Positions 44,774 to 55,338 of a DNA stretch of 64,000 nucleotides are shown here, in pieces. Made by a program: the position numbers and the translations under genes. Source of the DNA: Closterium sp. NIES-65 (Eukaryota > Streptophyta > Zygnematophyceae > Desmidiales > Closteriaceae); NCBI GenBank assembly GCA_948144175.1, contig CANXME010002067.1, forward strand, positions 1,426,001-1,490,000. The letters are read 5' to 3'. Under the pieces are notes generated by a model, which made no database searches, was not told the DNA's origin, and was given only the letters and a program-made list of their open reading frames with translations. How positions within the stretch are numbered: the first letter of the stretch is position 1; each line of letters begins with the position of its first letter.

Positions 44774-46732
44774 GCAAGCAACATATTAGCAGAGCGGATG
44801 ACACGACCCTCCTGCTGCAGGGCAAGCAACATATTAGCAGAGCGGAGGAGGTGTTGGAGGAGTTCAAAAGCATCTCTGGCCTGGAGACGAACAAAGGAAA
44901 ATCGGTAATATTGCCGTTGGGCGCTAACCTGGGAAGGAAGGCCTGGCGCGCAGATGGGTTTCGCTGGGCCGGAGCAGAGGAAGCGGAGCGGCTTCTGGGA
45001 GTCTGGGTCACGCCGAATGGTAGCTGTCAGCCGACATGGGATAAAGCGCTGCAGAAGATCGCTGGGAAAATGTCGCTGTGGCAGCCGCAATACCTCCCCA
45101 TCAAGGCCCGCACGGCGGTGATGGATGGCTACATACTGCCGATCGCGTGGTCACAAGCTCAAGTGTACCCGCCGCCGGCGCAAACATGGGGGGTGATCAC
45201 TAAGATGACGCATAATTTTATGTCAGCGAACAAGGTTACATCTGAAAAATGTTTCCGACTCTGGAGCAAGGAGCTCCTATTTACACCGGTGCTGGAAGGA
45301 GGAGTGGGAGCAAAGAACCCGGAGACGATGCTCACCTGTTTGACCGCCAGAAGGATTGGAACGATACTCACCGAAACAAATCAGCTGAAGCGGGAGCTGA
45401 TGCGCCAGGCAGCCGACTTACCACGGGGTCTGGAGACATTCATGGCACATGAGAAACTTCTGAAAACCTGGGAGGGGAAGAGTCAGAGGTGGAAATTGGC
45501 ATGCGCGAACTTCATGCGTTCGCCGTTAGTGACGACCACGGAAGCCCGCGAAACAACAGAGCTACTGCTGGAGAGAATTACGTTCAACAGGCACATCCTC
45601 CTGAAAGGAACCACGCCTGTGGGGGGGCAGTTAGCAGCGAAGCGGCTCCTTGGCGTTCGGCTGGGAGATCTCATCACCAGAGATGCGGAAGGGCGTGGGA
45701 CGCTGAAAAGCATTGAAACCCTTGAGAGAGAGCTGCGGGGGAGGGACTCGGCAAGCCTTGCACTCAAGGCCTTTGCAGCAGCGCCTGAAGAGTGGAGGAA
45801 CCAGCTTGTCTCTGTCGTGCTTCCCAACGTGGAATTTGCGGAAGAGTTTGATGTGGGGAGAAGGGGTCCCCTCCAGCTCCGGAGGAAATTGCTGGCGGAA
45901 GGAGGTGTGGCTCCACTGCGCGCGCTCAGAAGGTATTGGAAACATGGTGACAGCGGGGAAATTAGGCGGAAGAAGTGGGCGAGCCGTTGGGGTGGCAGCA
46001 TCGACTGGAAGCGGGCAGTGCAGATCCGGGAATCTCTGGTCACCCCGAGTCGTCCGAGGGACGTTCTGCTGCGCATACACTGCCTTAACTTACAAGTTGG
46101 GGAGAGGCTGGAGTTTCTCAGCAACGAACCAGCCTGCCCGCACTGCAACGAGTTTGAAACTCTGGAACACTGTTTTTTGGCTTGCCCAAGAATTCAAGGG
46201 GTGGTGTCGGCGGTTAAAAAGGCTTTACGAGTGATCAACCCGTCCAGGAAAGGGGACTCGCTTGGTGATTGGCTGTTTGGGAAGGCGGGATCCCTGTCAG
46301 CCTTCCCGGAGGCATCATTGGTGGCGATCGCCCTTCATCAGCTGTGGGCGGAAAGGTGTGAAGGGGCATTCAGGGGCTGCAAGTTCCGCACGCGGAGAGT
46401 GCTGCGGAGGATTGAGTCAGCTTTCCGCATGCACGTGAATGTCTATCTGCGTGCCTCGGCGGTGAGGGTACAACGGCGGGGAAAGAGTCAGCATGCCAGG
46501 TGGCAAAAAATGACGGATCAAGAACGCAAACTTCTGGACCGTATCAGAGTGGTGGATGGCAAAGGCTGGAAATGGACCAACAGCTTCGCGGCAATATGGG
46601 GCAAACCACGCAGGCCCCGGATCCATGCTTGAGGATCGAATTTGTTTCTGAGGCGGGCCTTCCGGTCTCTCATGCACAGTTACGACTGTTTATGGGCTGT
46701 ACACTTGTCTGTTCCAGTGTATAATTCATATA

Positions 46733-46763
<31 letters not shown>
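44774..46763 (+). mobile_element. 5'-truncated LINE (block B copy)
   Basis: Counterpart of 10541-12531, with the same truncation point, the same 25-bp direct repeat at the 5' edge and a 28-A tail (46736-46763). It contains the ORF2 C-terminal fragment at 44794-46632 with the zf-RVT motif CPHCNEFETLEHC. No stop codon. Confidence 0.88.
44794..46632 (+). pseudogene. LINE ORF2 C-terminal fragment (block B)
   Basis: The same open frame as 10561-12399, starting at the ADD of the reverse transcriptase catalytic box and ending with the Trp-rich tail. It lacks the endonuclease and most of the polymerase. The predicted protein appears identical to block A. Confidence 0.88.
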
Positions 46764-46881
46764 CAGACCATACCACACCAAAGCTGCCGAGCCGAAACCA
46801 AGTAACCGATCAGAGTCCTTCGGTACCAGTCAGATTTCACATTTGTTGTTCCCCGAACTCCTGCTCTGTCCTGACTTTCTG

Positions 46882-47607
46882 CTTCACCAAATTTCTTCGG
46901 CCATTATCTCCGATACTCAAATTTGCCTGAGCACGTTCTCAGGTGTAATCACCAACAGAAAACAGTTTTGCTATATAGTAGGAAGCTTTTCTGTCTCGTA
47001 ATTATATACAGTCACTAAAAAATTGCAGCGCTTGCACAAAAGTAAATATAAAACCCGTAGCAACCCCGGATGATTTCCGGGAAGGATCAACCCTAAATAC
47101 CGAAAGCCGCCCAATATTTTGGAAAACATATTCCAACCCACTTGACAAAAAACAAATAAAACCCAATCGGAAAGGGATGCGACTCGGGAGGCATCAAACC
47201 TAAAAACAATTTCCATTCCTGTATTTAGGGTTAACCCCTCTCAAAAATGCATCCAGGTTCCCTACGGGTTTTATTTTTTTTCTACCATGCCCGAATAGTT
47301 TTCAGTAGCGTCGTCTAGTGCTTTCGGTAGCTTTCTTTAGCCGTCGGTTGCGCTACCGAGCACTACCAAGTGAATTATATGGGCTTCATTCTCTTAGTAC
47401 CTAAATTTGGGTTCTTATATCGAAGTCGGGAGGGTAAACTGGATGTTTCTGTTTTTGTCACTTCCTAATGAGTTCGACCAGTGTAAGAAATGTGACTATA
47501 AAGCGACGACCAATCAACGTTGAGAAAGTCCATGTTGATTACACCTGAGAACGCGCTCAGGCAAAATCTGAGTATCGGAAATAATGGCCAAAATTTCTTT
47601 CCGCGTG
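46882..47607. repeat. Foldback element with nested inverted repeats (block B)
   Basis: Counterpart of 12650-13375. It ends about 20 bp before the Copia-2 3' LTR. Confidence 0.6.
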
Positions 47608-47628
47608 TACCATCCTTAAAGTGTTGCG

Positions 47629-47754
47629 TGAAAAAACTGAAACGAGAATAGAATCACTACGTAAAAGTTGGGTACAAATACAACCCTAGAAAGCTGTACA
47701 CTATATGTGCTACCACACTATAGCCTACAACAGCTATGTAGTACAAATCTGACA
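47629..47754 (-). repeat. Copia-2 3' LTR (block B)
   Basis: Same as 13397-13522. On the plus strand it runs TGAAAAAACTG to ATCTGACA and is preceded by TTGCG. Confidence 0.92.
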
Positions 47755-47964
47755 CACCCCCATAGGCAAAGTGGGGGAGAACAAAGGGTCACAAGACCAG
47801 TCAAACAAAGCAAAGCAAAGCTCAAGGTGGATCACAAAGTCACCACACATTCCGAGCACAAGTTCAAGGCCAGACGGCCAGTTCACATGCAGGAGCACAC
47901 ATATATATGTTAAAGGCTAAACAAGCAAGAGCAGGAGTATATATATGTGACAGTACAAGCAAGG

Positions 47965-50229
47965 TCAAGAAGTGAGCAAGTGAGGGAAGACAGGCACAAG
48001 ACCAAGCTGAATACAGAAGCGCTGATGATCACAAGGCGCAAGAGCCTTAGTTAAGATATCAGCAGTGTTGGCCTCAGAGGCCACGTACGCAAGTCGCAAC
48101 TGACCACGCTGCTGCAGCTCACGAGCAAGAAAGTAGCGGAGAGCAATGTGCTTCGTTCTGTGCTCCAGGCGCTGCTCCCGACACAAGGCCAGCATGGCCT
48201 TGTTGTCTACGTACAGCACTGGAGGAGAACGAGGCGGCTCTCCGAGGTCAGTCAACAGGTAGGTGAGCCAGCGGAGCTCCTGTGCAGCCATGGCTCTGGC
48301 GTAGATCTCAGCCTCACAACTGGAGCTGAGAACAGAAGACGAGCGAGTAGCCCGCCACGAAACAGAGCCGGAACCAAGGCTGAAGGTGTAACCCTGTGAG
48401 GACTGCTGCGTAGCTTGGTCGTCAGCCCAAGAAGCGTCTGCGTGCCCTGTGAGGACCACTGGACTCTGCCCTCCAAGCACTAGCCCCATGCCCGACGTAG
48501 TGCACAAGTAGCGCAACACCCTCTTCGCTGCAGCCATGTGCTCTGGTCTGTGTCTCCCAGGAGCAACATAGCGTGCAAGAATGCTAAGAGGGTATGCAAG
48601 GTCAGGTCATGTGCAGGTCATCAGGTACATGAGGCAGCCAACAAGCTCTGGGTACGGGCCACTCGACTCTACGGACTCATCTGAAGACAGAGCTGAGAGC
48701 AAGTGGCGAGTAGACAGAGGAGTGGCCTGAGGCGAGGAGTACGTGAAGCGGAAGCGCTGAAGGACCTGCTGCACCATGTGTGACAAAGTCAGGGTAATGG
48801 TGCGGCGTGCTCTGTCCAGGGTGATCTGCAAGCCAAGGTAGCTGCGCAGTTCACCCAGGTCTGTGCACGTGTGTCTGTTCTGCAACTCGGACTTCACGTG
48901 GGCGAGTCTAGCAGTGTCAGCAGTGGCAAAGACCAAGTCGTCGACGTACACGAGGATGTAGAACGGCGGCAAAGAGGTGTGGGTGCGTAGAAACAGCGCC
49001 GGGTCGGCAGTAGAGGGAGCAAACCCAAGAGCCGCAAGCGTAGTCCTCAGTGTGTCGTGCCACTGACGGGGCGCCTGGCGGAGAATGTAGACTGGCCGTC
49101 GGAGGTTCCACTGGGTGCCAGGAGGAAAAGTCCCAGTGAAGCCAGGTGGACGGCGCAGCCAGATCTCCTCGTGAAGGCTACCCTTCAAGAAAGCAGTGCT
49201 GAAGTTAAGGGAGTGAAGCTCGTAGTCACGCTGAGCGGCTATGTGCAGCAGCACCCAAAGAGTGGTCATCTTCGGGGTGGGAGAGAAGGTCTGAAAGTAG
49301 TCAACTCCCTGCCGCTGACTGAAGCCACGAGCCAAGTGACGCGCCTTGAAGACAGGTCGAGAACCTGGCGGCCGCTTCACCCTGAAGATCCACATGCCAC
49401 TGACGATGTTCGCCCCAGGTGGGGGAACCGCGTCAACGTAGGTGACTGTGGACTTCCAAGAAGCCATCTCTGCATCCATAGCTGCCTGCCACTAAGAGGA
49501 GTAGGGACCCTCTACGGCCTCCGCGTAAGAGTGCGGAGTCGGGATGTGAAGTGCATCCGGGTCTCCCTCAGGGGTAAGCAGCACGGACACGAGATGGGGT
49601 GAAGCAGCAGCTAGACACTGGAACTCGTCCTGCCTGTCCTCAAGGACGTCCGTGCCAAGAGCACACTCACCCCCGACGGACGGAGGACAGACAGACGTAG
49701 ACTCAGCGACAAGACTAGCAGCGTAGTCGAGACGATAGCGAGCAGCAAAGTCGACGAGCTCAGCAACAAGAGCAGACGCAGCAGTGGACTCAAAAGAGGG
49801 GTCAGTGACGACAATAGCAAGGAGACGCGTGACAGCATGACTGGCAGCAAGAAGAGAGTCCGACTCTGGGTCGGCAAGTGCGGGAAGAGAGGACTCAGGA
49901 GGAGAAGGCAAAGGGGCACGCAGAGTAGCAGTGGATGGACGCAGAGACATTCGATGCGTGCCAGGGACAGGAGGAGGACGCTGACGCGAACCGCGACTAC
50001 TAGTGCGAGCAGCACGAACAGGCGACGCAGGACGAGACGCAGGCTCACGACACTCAGCAAGACCTCCAGTAGGACCAGTGTAGGGAGAAGGAGCAGGCAA
50101 TGGGGAGGCCGGCAGTAACTGTGACTGTGACTGGACAGGCGGTGGACACTCTAAGGGAGGAGGAAGACCAAGAACCTGCTGAAGGAGCGGAACGAAGTAC
50201 GGTCGAGGCCGCGCGACGACTCCAGACAC
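47965..50229 (-). pseudogene. Copia-2 RT and RNase H (block B)
   Basis: Linker and RT N-terminus lie at 49492-50229 (ends YSS-TAG), the RT core at 48607-49479 (YVDD intact, motif A LNFSTAFL lacking the usual Asp, ends CT-TGA), and RNase H at 47965-48537 (DASWADD, CEAEIYA, YVDNKA, and a TKAL tail). The stops sit in frame between conserved blocks, as expected for CAG-to-TAG and CGA-to-TGA changes. It would encode cDNA synthesis and RNA removal if intact. Confidence 0.93.
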
Positions 50230-51712
50230 AGCAGGGATAGCACCAGCACCCTCAGCGGCAGCACCAGCGCCAACAGCACCTCCAGCTGCAGTACCTCCGG
50301 CAGCACTAGCAGCACCCGCAGCACGACCGCCGCTAGGACTAACAGCAGTAGCCCCAGCTCCAACACCCTCAGCAGGTCCAGCTCCAGTTGCACTCGCACG
50401 CCTAGCACCCTTAGCACTCCCAGGACGAGCACCTCCGAGACCGGCGGCACTAGCACCCTCAGCAGCCGAAGAAGCACCAGCCCCAGCAATACGCCGCCAG
50501 CGGCGGGCAAACCACTCGCGCAGCTCTTATGGAGAGAGTGGCTCCCGCCGAGACGAAGCACCCGGAGAACCTCCAGGCCCAGCACCGCCAGACGTCACAC
50601 TAGCAGGTCCAGCGGCCGCTGGCTCCGCACCCCCAGGCTCAGCAGCTCCAGACGTGGCAACCCCAGGCTCAGCAGCTCCTGACGTAGCACTCCCAGGCTC
50701 AGCACCCCCAAGCGAAGGACCTCTGGGCTCAGCACCCCCAGTCTCAGCACCCCCAGGCTCAGCACCCCTAGCCTTGGAGGATGGAACACGACGAGAGAAG
50801 GGGTGGTAAAACTGCCACCCTGGCGCGTCGGGGGGGAAGCCGAGGAAGACACAAGGAGCAGCACGAGGGGACAGCTTGTCCGCAGACAAGTCGCGGACAA
50901 ACGCCCGAGATCCCCAGACACGGGATGCAGACGCATCGCCTACCTTCCCAGTCCACAGCAAAGCTGGGGAGGTCTCCGGCATGGAGACCCTGGGGTGAAG
51001 GTTGATCTGATGCGCCGCGTACCGAACCGCAAACGGCCACCGAAAATGGGGGGGCAGCCGCATGCATCATAGACGTACGAGCGACGTCCATGACCATGCC
51101 AATGCGGCGCTCAGCAATCCCATTTTGTTGTGGAGAGTCCGGAAGCGTAAAGGTCTGGCGGATGCCTCACGCACGGTAGTAGGCTCGCAGAAGGCCAGAG
51201 GAGAACTCTCCGCCTTGGTCAGGATGGAGACGCAGAAAAGGAAGGTCCGAGCCAAAGCTCCTCTTGAGCTGGAGACGAGCTGCGCGGATCTAGTCGATCA
51301 ACACCTCAGTGACATCACCCTTGCTGCGCAAGGGGAAGAATGTGGTGTAACGCGAGTAGTCGTCAACCACCAGGAGGAAGTAGCGCTCGTGACCCTGTCC
51401 ACGGACGCGGGCCGGGCCCCACACGTCCATGTGAAGCGTCTGCAGCGGGGCCTCTATCGGGGGAAACTGAGAGGAGTGAGGGGCAGCCCGGAGCCGCCCC
51501 TCGACACAGGGTACGCAGGAAGGATTAGGTCCTGGAGGAAGGGGAGGGAGGGACCGGGGAAGACCAGAGACAAGGACACGGGAAGCCATGCCTCGGAGAC
51601 GAGGCAGGGAGGGGTGACCAAGACGCTGGTGCCACAGGAGAGTCTCGTGAGACAGGAGGCGACACGAGCAGGGGGCAGACTCAGGACCAGACCTGGACGC
51701 TGCAGCAAACAC
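50230..51712 (-). pseudogene. Copia-2 integrase and repeat-rich linker
   Basis: The GAG-pre-integrase motif is at about 51580-51650 (LLWHQRLGHPSL, then CVPCVEGRL). The integrase core follows: DVWGPARV, then YSRYTTFFPL, then SPQQNGIAERRIG (around 51110). A frame change and a TGA (GVRA-stop-GIRQTF region, near 51150) break it. The C-terminal region (50527-51063) retains LSPRAAPCVFLGFPPDAPGWQFYHP. The linker carries GGAEP pentapeptide repeats encoded by 15-bp units (about 50600-50770). A TAA near 50527 follows LSP. Confidence 0.9.
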
Positions 51713-51787
51713 CTGACCCGACGCAGCTACATGGCCAGACGCAGGGATTGGAGGAGACTCAGTGGTCAGAGTGTAGAGGCTCGACCC

Positions 51788-52249
51788 CTACCGAAGCGTA
51801 AACGTGGCTAGGTGCCTGCCTGTGCGAGCGTGCGAGCAGTGGGTCACCCGCTGACTCGCAGGAGTAAACCGGTGAACCCCCGCATCCTGTAGGTCAGCAC
51901 CACTCACCAAGTTCGTCGAGAATGAGGGGAGGTAAAGACCACACAAGGTGCCAGAGTGGGCAGCCGGACACGGGAGGACAGTAGAGAAGTGAGAGAGGAC
52001 AGGGCCCCCAGAGGGGTATGCCAGGGAGACTGCAACCGGCCGACCAAGCGGCGTGAGTGTGGTGCGGTCTCGAAAGAAGGAGCGAGAAGCCCCAAAGTTA
52101 AGTGTGAAGGTGAGGGAGGCCGAAACCGACGTGGTACCTGAGAGCGCAGACTCACCAACACCTGAGGATGCAGACGCACTGGCACCTAGAGCAGCAGCCT
52201 CACCAGCACCTAGAGTAGCAGTCGCAATGTCGGGTCGGGCGGAAAACAC
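51788..52249 (-). pseudogene. Copia-2 protease with broken active site
   Basis: Aspartic protease region of a copia polyprotein. The expected catalytic motif LDSGAS reads LNFGAS (FTLNFGASRSFFRD, near 52095), with Asp replaced by Asn and Ser by Phe. Both fit G-to-A or C-to-T changes on the coding strand. Flanking family sequence (SGGPVLSHFSTVLPCP, LYLPSFSTNLV) is kept. It cannot cleave. Confidence 0.88.
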
Positions 52250-52383
52250 CGGTAACAGTCACCCTCATCACTTATAGTCACAGCATACATGGCAGCAAGG
52301 ATAGCATCAAAGTCAAGATCATAGATAGCTACACCCGCCCTAGATAGCTCTCCCCAGCGGGGGATCTCACTAGCCTCCGGGAA

Positions 52384-53623
52384 CTACTGACGCCAAGCGT
52401 CCGTCAGGCGGCCAAAGCAGCGCTGGGTGGGGTGGGCACCCCCACACTGCTCACCCGCGCGGTCGCCGGTGCGAAGGACGTAGGTGCACGGACCAAAACC
52501 CCCACCACGCTGACGCCGCGTACCACTCACGGAGCTGCTGAGAAGGGGGGATGTCCCGAGAACGGTGCTGCTGCTGCTGCTGGCGCTGACCACCACCGGA
52601 GCCGCTCCGCTGCGAAGCGCCACCCCGACCAGCTCCACCTCCTCCACCACCGCCTCCTCCACCTCCGCCACCACCGCCGCCTCCGCTCTGACCGCTACCG
52701 CCTCCGCCGCCTTCGCCTCCATTGCTGCCACCGACACCTCCACCCCCGCCACCACTCCCACCGCCACCCCCACTCCCTCCGCCGCCTCCACCGCCACCTC
52801 CACTACCCTCGCTAGCTCCACCCGCGCCCTTGCCCCCCTTGCCCTTGCCAGAGCAGCGTCTCCCGCTAGGGGTAGATGCTGCACCGACCGATTCAAGACC
52901 AACGAGGTCGGCCGCAGCAGCAGAGGCGACAGAGGGCAAAAGGGGGGAAGGAGAACACCCCTCAAAGATGGGGTGCGAGGGTCACCACGAGAGGCTCCTA
53001 CAGCGACTATGCTCTTCTCTGCTGCTAGGAGGGCCTTCTCTAGGAGGTCAACAGTGAGAGTGGTGGGACAGGCTGAGAGGAAGTGGTTCCTGACTACACG
53101 AAGGGAGTCAGGGAGGCGGGTGACTATGTAATAGAGAGTGATGTACATGGGGGGGGGGGGGGTTCTTGGCGCAGAACTCAGCAGGAAGCGCGTCGCGGTA
53201 GCGAGTGTCACTAGTGCGGAGGTGCGTAATGAGGTCAGCGACTGTGGGAAAGGCAGCAAGGTCAGGGAAGAGGTACGGTAGCATGAGGCGGCTTAGTGCA
53301 GCAGTGGCACGGGAAGAGTAGCGCACAACTACAGCGTCGTACAAGGTCTGAGCACTCTTGTACTGACTAAAGTGCGCGCGCTCAGTGGTAGGTAGGTGGC
53401 GACGCACAGCAAGACGTGCAGCAGCATCGCGCGTGGCCCATTGAGAGCGAACAGTGGCACTCGCGTCAGTAGTAGGGGCAGGAGAGGCGCCAGAGGTGAG
53501 GTCAAAGAGGGAGAGACCGTTTTCCCTATCGCACTGTAGGAAAAGCTGCAGGTCATCTACCCAGACCTCAAAGTCAATGGCCCGACCCTCAGCGTCAAAA
53601 GCGAGAACACTGGGGGTAGCCAT
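52384..53623 (-). pseudogene. Copia-2 gag with homopolymer frameshift
   Basis: Starts at ATG 53623 (MATPSVLAFDAEGRAIDFEV) and encodes the retroelement capsid-like domain (VWVDDLQLFLQC, then RYSSRATAALSRLMLPYLFP). Near 53150-53162 a run of 13 G on the plus strand shifts the frame. The frame continues at 52384-53259 (YIVTRLPDSLRVVRNHFL), then a Gly/Val/Ala-rich low-complexity part, and ends FGRLTDAWRQ. No CCHC knuckle of standard form is seen. Confidence 0.88.
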
Positions 53624-54486
53624 GACAGCAGTAGACTAGCAGCAGTAACTGTAGGACAGGGGCAGTGCAGTGACTGAAGCGCTGCTCTCACCAGACAGGG
53701 CGGTTCGGGCAGCTCAGCAGCACAGCAGCTCGGCAACATGGCGGCTCGGGCGACTCGGACGGCTCAGAAGCAACTGCAGCTCTACGGCACCAGCGGCTCG
53801 GCTCCTCGGCGGCTCAGGCGGCTCGGGCGGCTCGGGCGGCTCGGGCGGAACGGGCGGCTCGGGCTGCTTAGCGGTGCGGGCGGCTCGGAGGCGTAGGGCG
53901 GCAGGGTCGTTGGTAGGGCGGCGGGGCCGCAAGGTAGATGGCGGGGCCGCAGCGAGAGAGGCGGCGGGGCCGTAGCGAGAGGGGCGGCGGGGCCGCAACG
54001 AAGGGCGGCGGGGCCGCAAGGTAGGCGGCGGGGCCGTAGTGAGAGAGGCGGCAGGGCCACAGCGAAGGGCGGCGGGGCCGCAGCGAAGGGTGGCGGGGCC
54101 GCAGTGAAGGGCGGCGGGGCCGCAGTGAAGGGCGGCGGGGCAGCAGCGATGGGCGGCGGGGCCGCAAGTTAGGCGGCGGGGCCGAAGCGAGAGAGGCGGT
54201 GGGGCCGTAGCGAAGGGCGGCGGGGCCGCAGAGAAGGGCGGCGGGGCCGCAGCGAAGGGCGGCGGGGCCGCAGCGAAGGGTGGCGGGGCCGCAGCGAAGG
54301 GCGGCGGGGCCGAAGAGATGGGCGGCGGGGCCGTAGTGAAGGGCGGCGGGGCCGCAGCGAAGGGCGGCGGTGTCAGTAGATCTGCACTGTGGATGCCCGA
54401 TTGATCCTGGAGAGGGTTACAGGCGCGTTCGCCTGGGGGGTTATGGGCGCACTAACTCGCTACTGAAACAAGCCCTTTTATCCCAA

Positions 54487-54545
54487 TGGTCTAGTGGTTG
54501 GGATTCTGAGATGGTATCCAGAGCGAAGGTCTCGGGTTCGAATCC
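54487..54545 (+). promoter_or_regulatory. tRNA-type A and B boxes, TRIM unit 1
   Basis: A box TGGTCTAGTGG (54487-54497, inside the LTR end) and B box GGTTCGAATCC (54535-54545, inside the internal domain) both match Pol III internal promoter consensus; starts are 48 bp apart. The primer-binding site lies between them. A TTTT run just upstream of each A box (54476, 54685, 54919) could terminate transcription from the preceding unit. Transcription is inferred, not shown. Confidence 0.55.
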
Positions 54546-54695
54546 CGGTGTATGCACTTCGGGCATCCCAGTGCGGGGGGGTGTCAGAGGTCCACTGGTG
54601 ATCCCCGATCGATCCTAGGGAAGGGTTACAGGCACATTTGCCTGGGGGGTTATGGGCGCACTGACCCGCTACTGAAACAAGCCCTTTTATCCCAA

Positions 54696-54750
54696 TGGTC
54701 TAGTGGTTGGGATTCTGACATGGTATCAGAGCGGTCTCGGGTTCGATTCC
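54696..54750 (+). promoter_or_regulatory. tRNA-type A and B boxes, TRIM unit 2
   Basis: A box TGGTCTAGTGG at 54696-54706 and B box GGTTCGATTCC at 54740-54750, 44 bp apart, the spacing of a real tRNA gene. The T-arm can fold (TCGGG, TTCGATT, CCCGG). No acceptor stem pairs, so it is not a functional tRNA gene. Part of the B box could instead derive from extended complementarity to the primer tRNA. Confidence 0.55.
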
Positions 54751-55212
54751 CGGTGTATGCACATGTAGGCCGTTGCCGCTGTGCTTAGTCCTGGACCTCC
54801 CAGTGTGGGGGGGTGTCAGTAGATCTGCACTGTGGATGCCCGATTGATCCTGGAGAGGGTTACAGGCGCGTTCGCCTGGGGGGTTATGGGCGCACTAACT
54901 CGCTACTGAAACAAGCCCTTTTATCCCAATGGTCTAGTGGTTGGGATTCTGAGAGGCGGGTCCGCAGCGAAGGGCGGCGGGGCCGGGACAGGGCGGGGCC
55001 GGGGCCGTAGGGCTAGGCGACGGGGCCGCTAGGGCGATAGGGTTGCTAGGGTGATGGGGCCGCTAGGGCGGCGCGACGCAGTCGCTAGGGCGGCTCGACG
55101 AGATGAGAGAGAGGAGCGCGACTCGGGCTGAGCACGCTACGGGCAGGAAAAAAAAAGTTTCGACTTGGTGGGCCCTAGGCACAGTTCCCACTACGGAACC
55201 TGCTCGATACCA

Positions 55213-55338
55213 TGAGAAAACTGAAACGAGAATGGAATGACTAAGTGAAAGTTGGGTACAAATACAGCCCTAGAAAGCTGTACCCCATATGTGCTACCCC
55301 ACTATAGCCTACAACAGCTATGTTATACAAATCTGACA
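55213..55338 (-). repeat. Copia-2 5' LTR
   Basis: 126 bp, TGAGAAAACTG...ATCTGACA on the plus strand. About 11 substitutions separate it from the 3' LTR by eye. The primer-binding site lies at about 55195-55212. The outer flank is TTGCG. Confidence 0.92.

Larger units (their letters stand above)
34251..49910. repeat. Block B of the 15.7-kb duplication
   Basis: This is the direct-orientation partner of 1-15678. The hAT element, LINE and Copia-2 3' end are all at the same relative positions with the same target duplications, so the duplication happened after those insertions. To the left the purine-rich array continues to 33866 and abuts Copia-1. To the right Copia-2 continues to its 5' LTR at 55338. 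Confidence 0.97.
54371..54954 (+). mobile_element. TRIM-like miniature LTR element, dimeric (three LTRs)
   Basis: Structure: LTR 54371-54511 (141 bp), internal 54512-54581 (70 bp), LTR 54582-54720 (139 bp), internal 54721-54813 (93 bp), LTR 54814-54954 (141 bp). Each LTR starts TGTCAG and ends TGACA or TGAGA. Internal domains begin with the initiator-Met primer site (TGGTATCAGAGC exact in the second, one insertion in the first) and end with G-runs acting as polypurine tracts. The outer LTRs are identical; the middle one is diverged. GGCGG flanks both sides, although that string is common in the surrounding array. No coding capacity. It would need enzymes from a full element such as Copia-2, whose LTR also starts TGTCAG. 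Confidence 0.75.
53750..55195 (-). repeat. Copia-2 leader with GC-rich tandem arrays
   Basis: Between gag and the primer-binding site lies about 1.5 kb of extremely GC-rich sequence. GGCTCGGGC 9-bp units (about 53800-53870) come first, then a 21-bp unit, CGGCGGGGCCGCAGCGAAGGG (about 53890-54370), resuming at 54955-55080. The array is interrupted exactly at 54371-54954 by the TRIM-like element. Frames over it encode PRRPSLR heptads and are not genes. Confidence 0.85.
47629..55338 (-). mobile_element. Copia-2, full-length copia retrotransposon
   Basis: This 7710-bp element lies on the minus strand. LTRs of 126 bp are at 47629-47754 (3') and 55213-55338 (5'), TGTCAG...TCA. An exact 5-bp target duplication, TTGCG, flanks it (47624-47628 and 55339-55343). 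The polypurine tract ATGGGGGTG precedes the 3' LTR. After the 5' LTR, TGGTATCGAGC resembles an initiator-Met primer site (TGGTATCAGAGC) with one base lost. Order on the element strand: leader with GC-rich arrays and a nested TRIM-like element, gag, protease, integrase, RT, RNase H. LTRs differ at about 11 of 126 positions, so it is old; every domain is damaged. Confidence 0.95.

Noticed and set aside
54470..54770. True tRNA genes
   Set aside because: A and B boxes and a T-arm are present, but no acceptor or anticodon stem pairs, and the sequence spans an LTR/primer-site junction.
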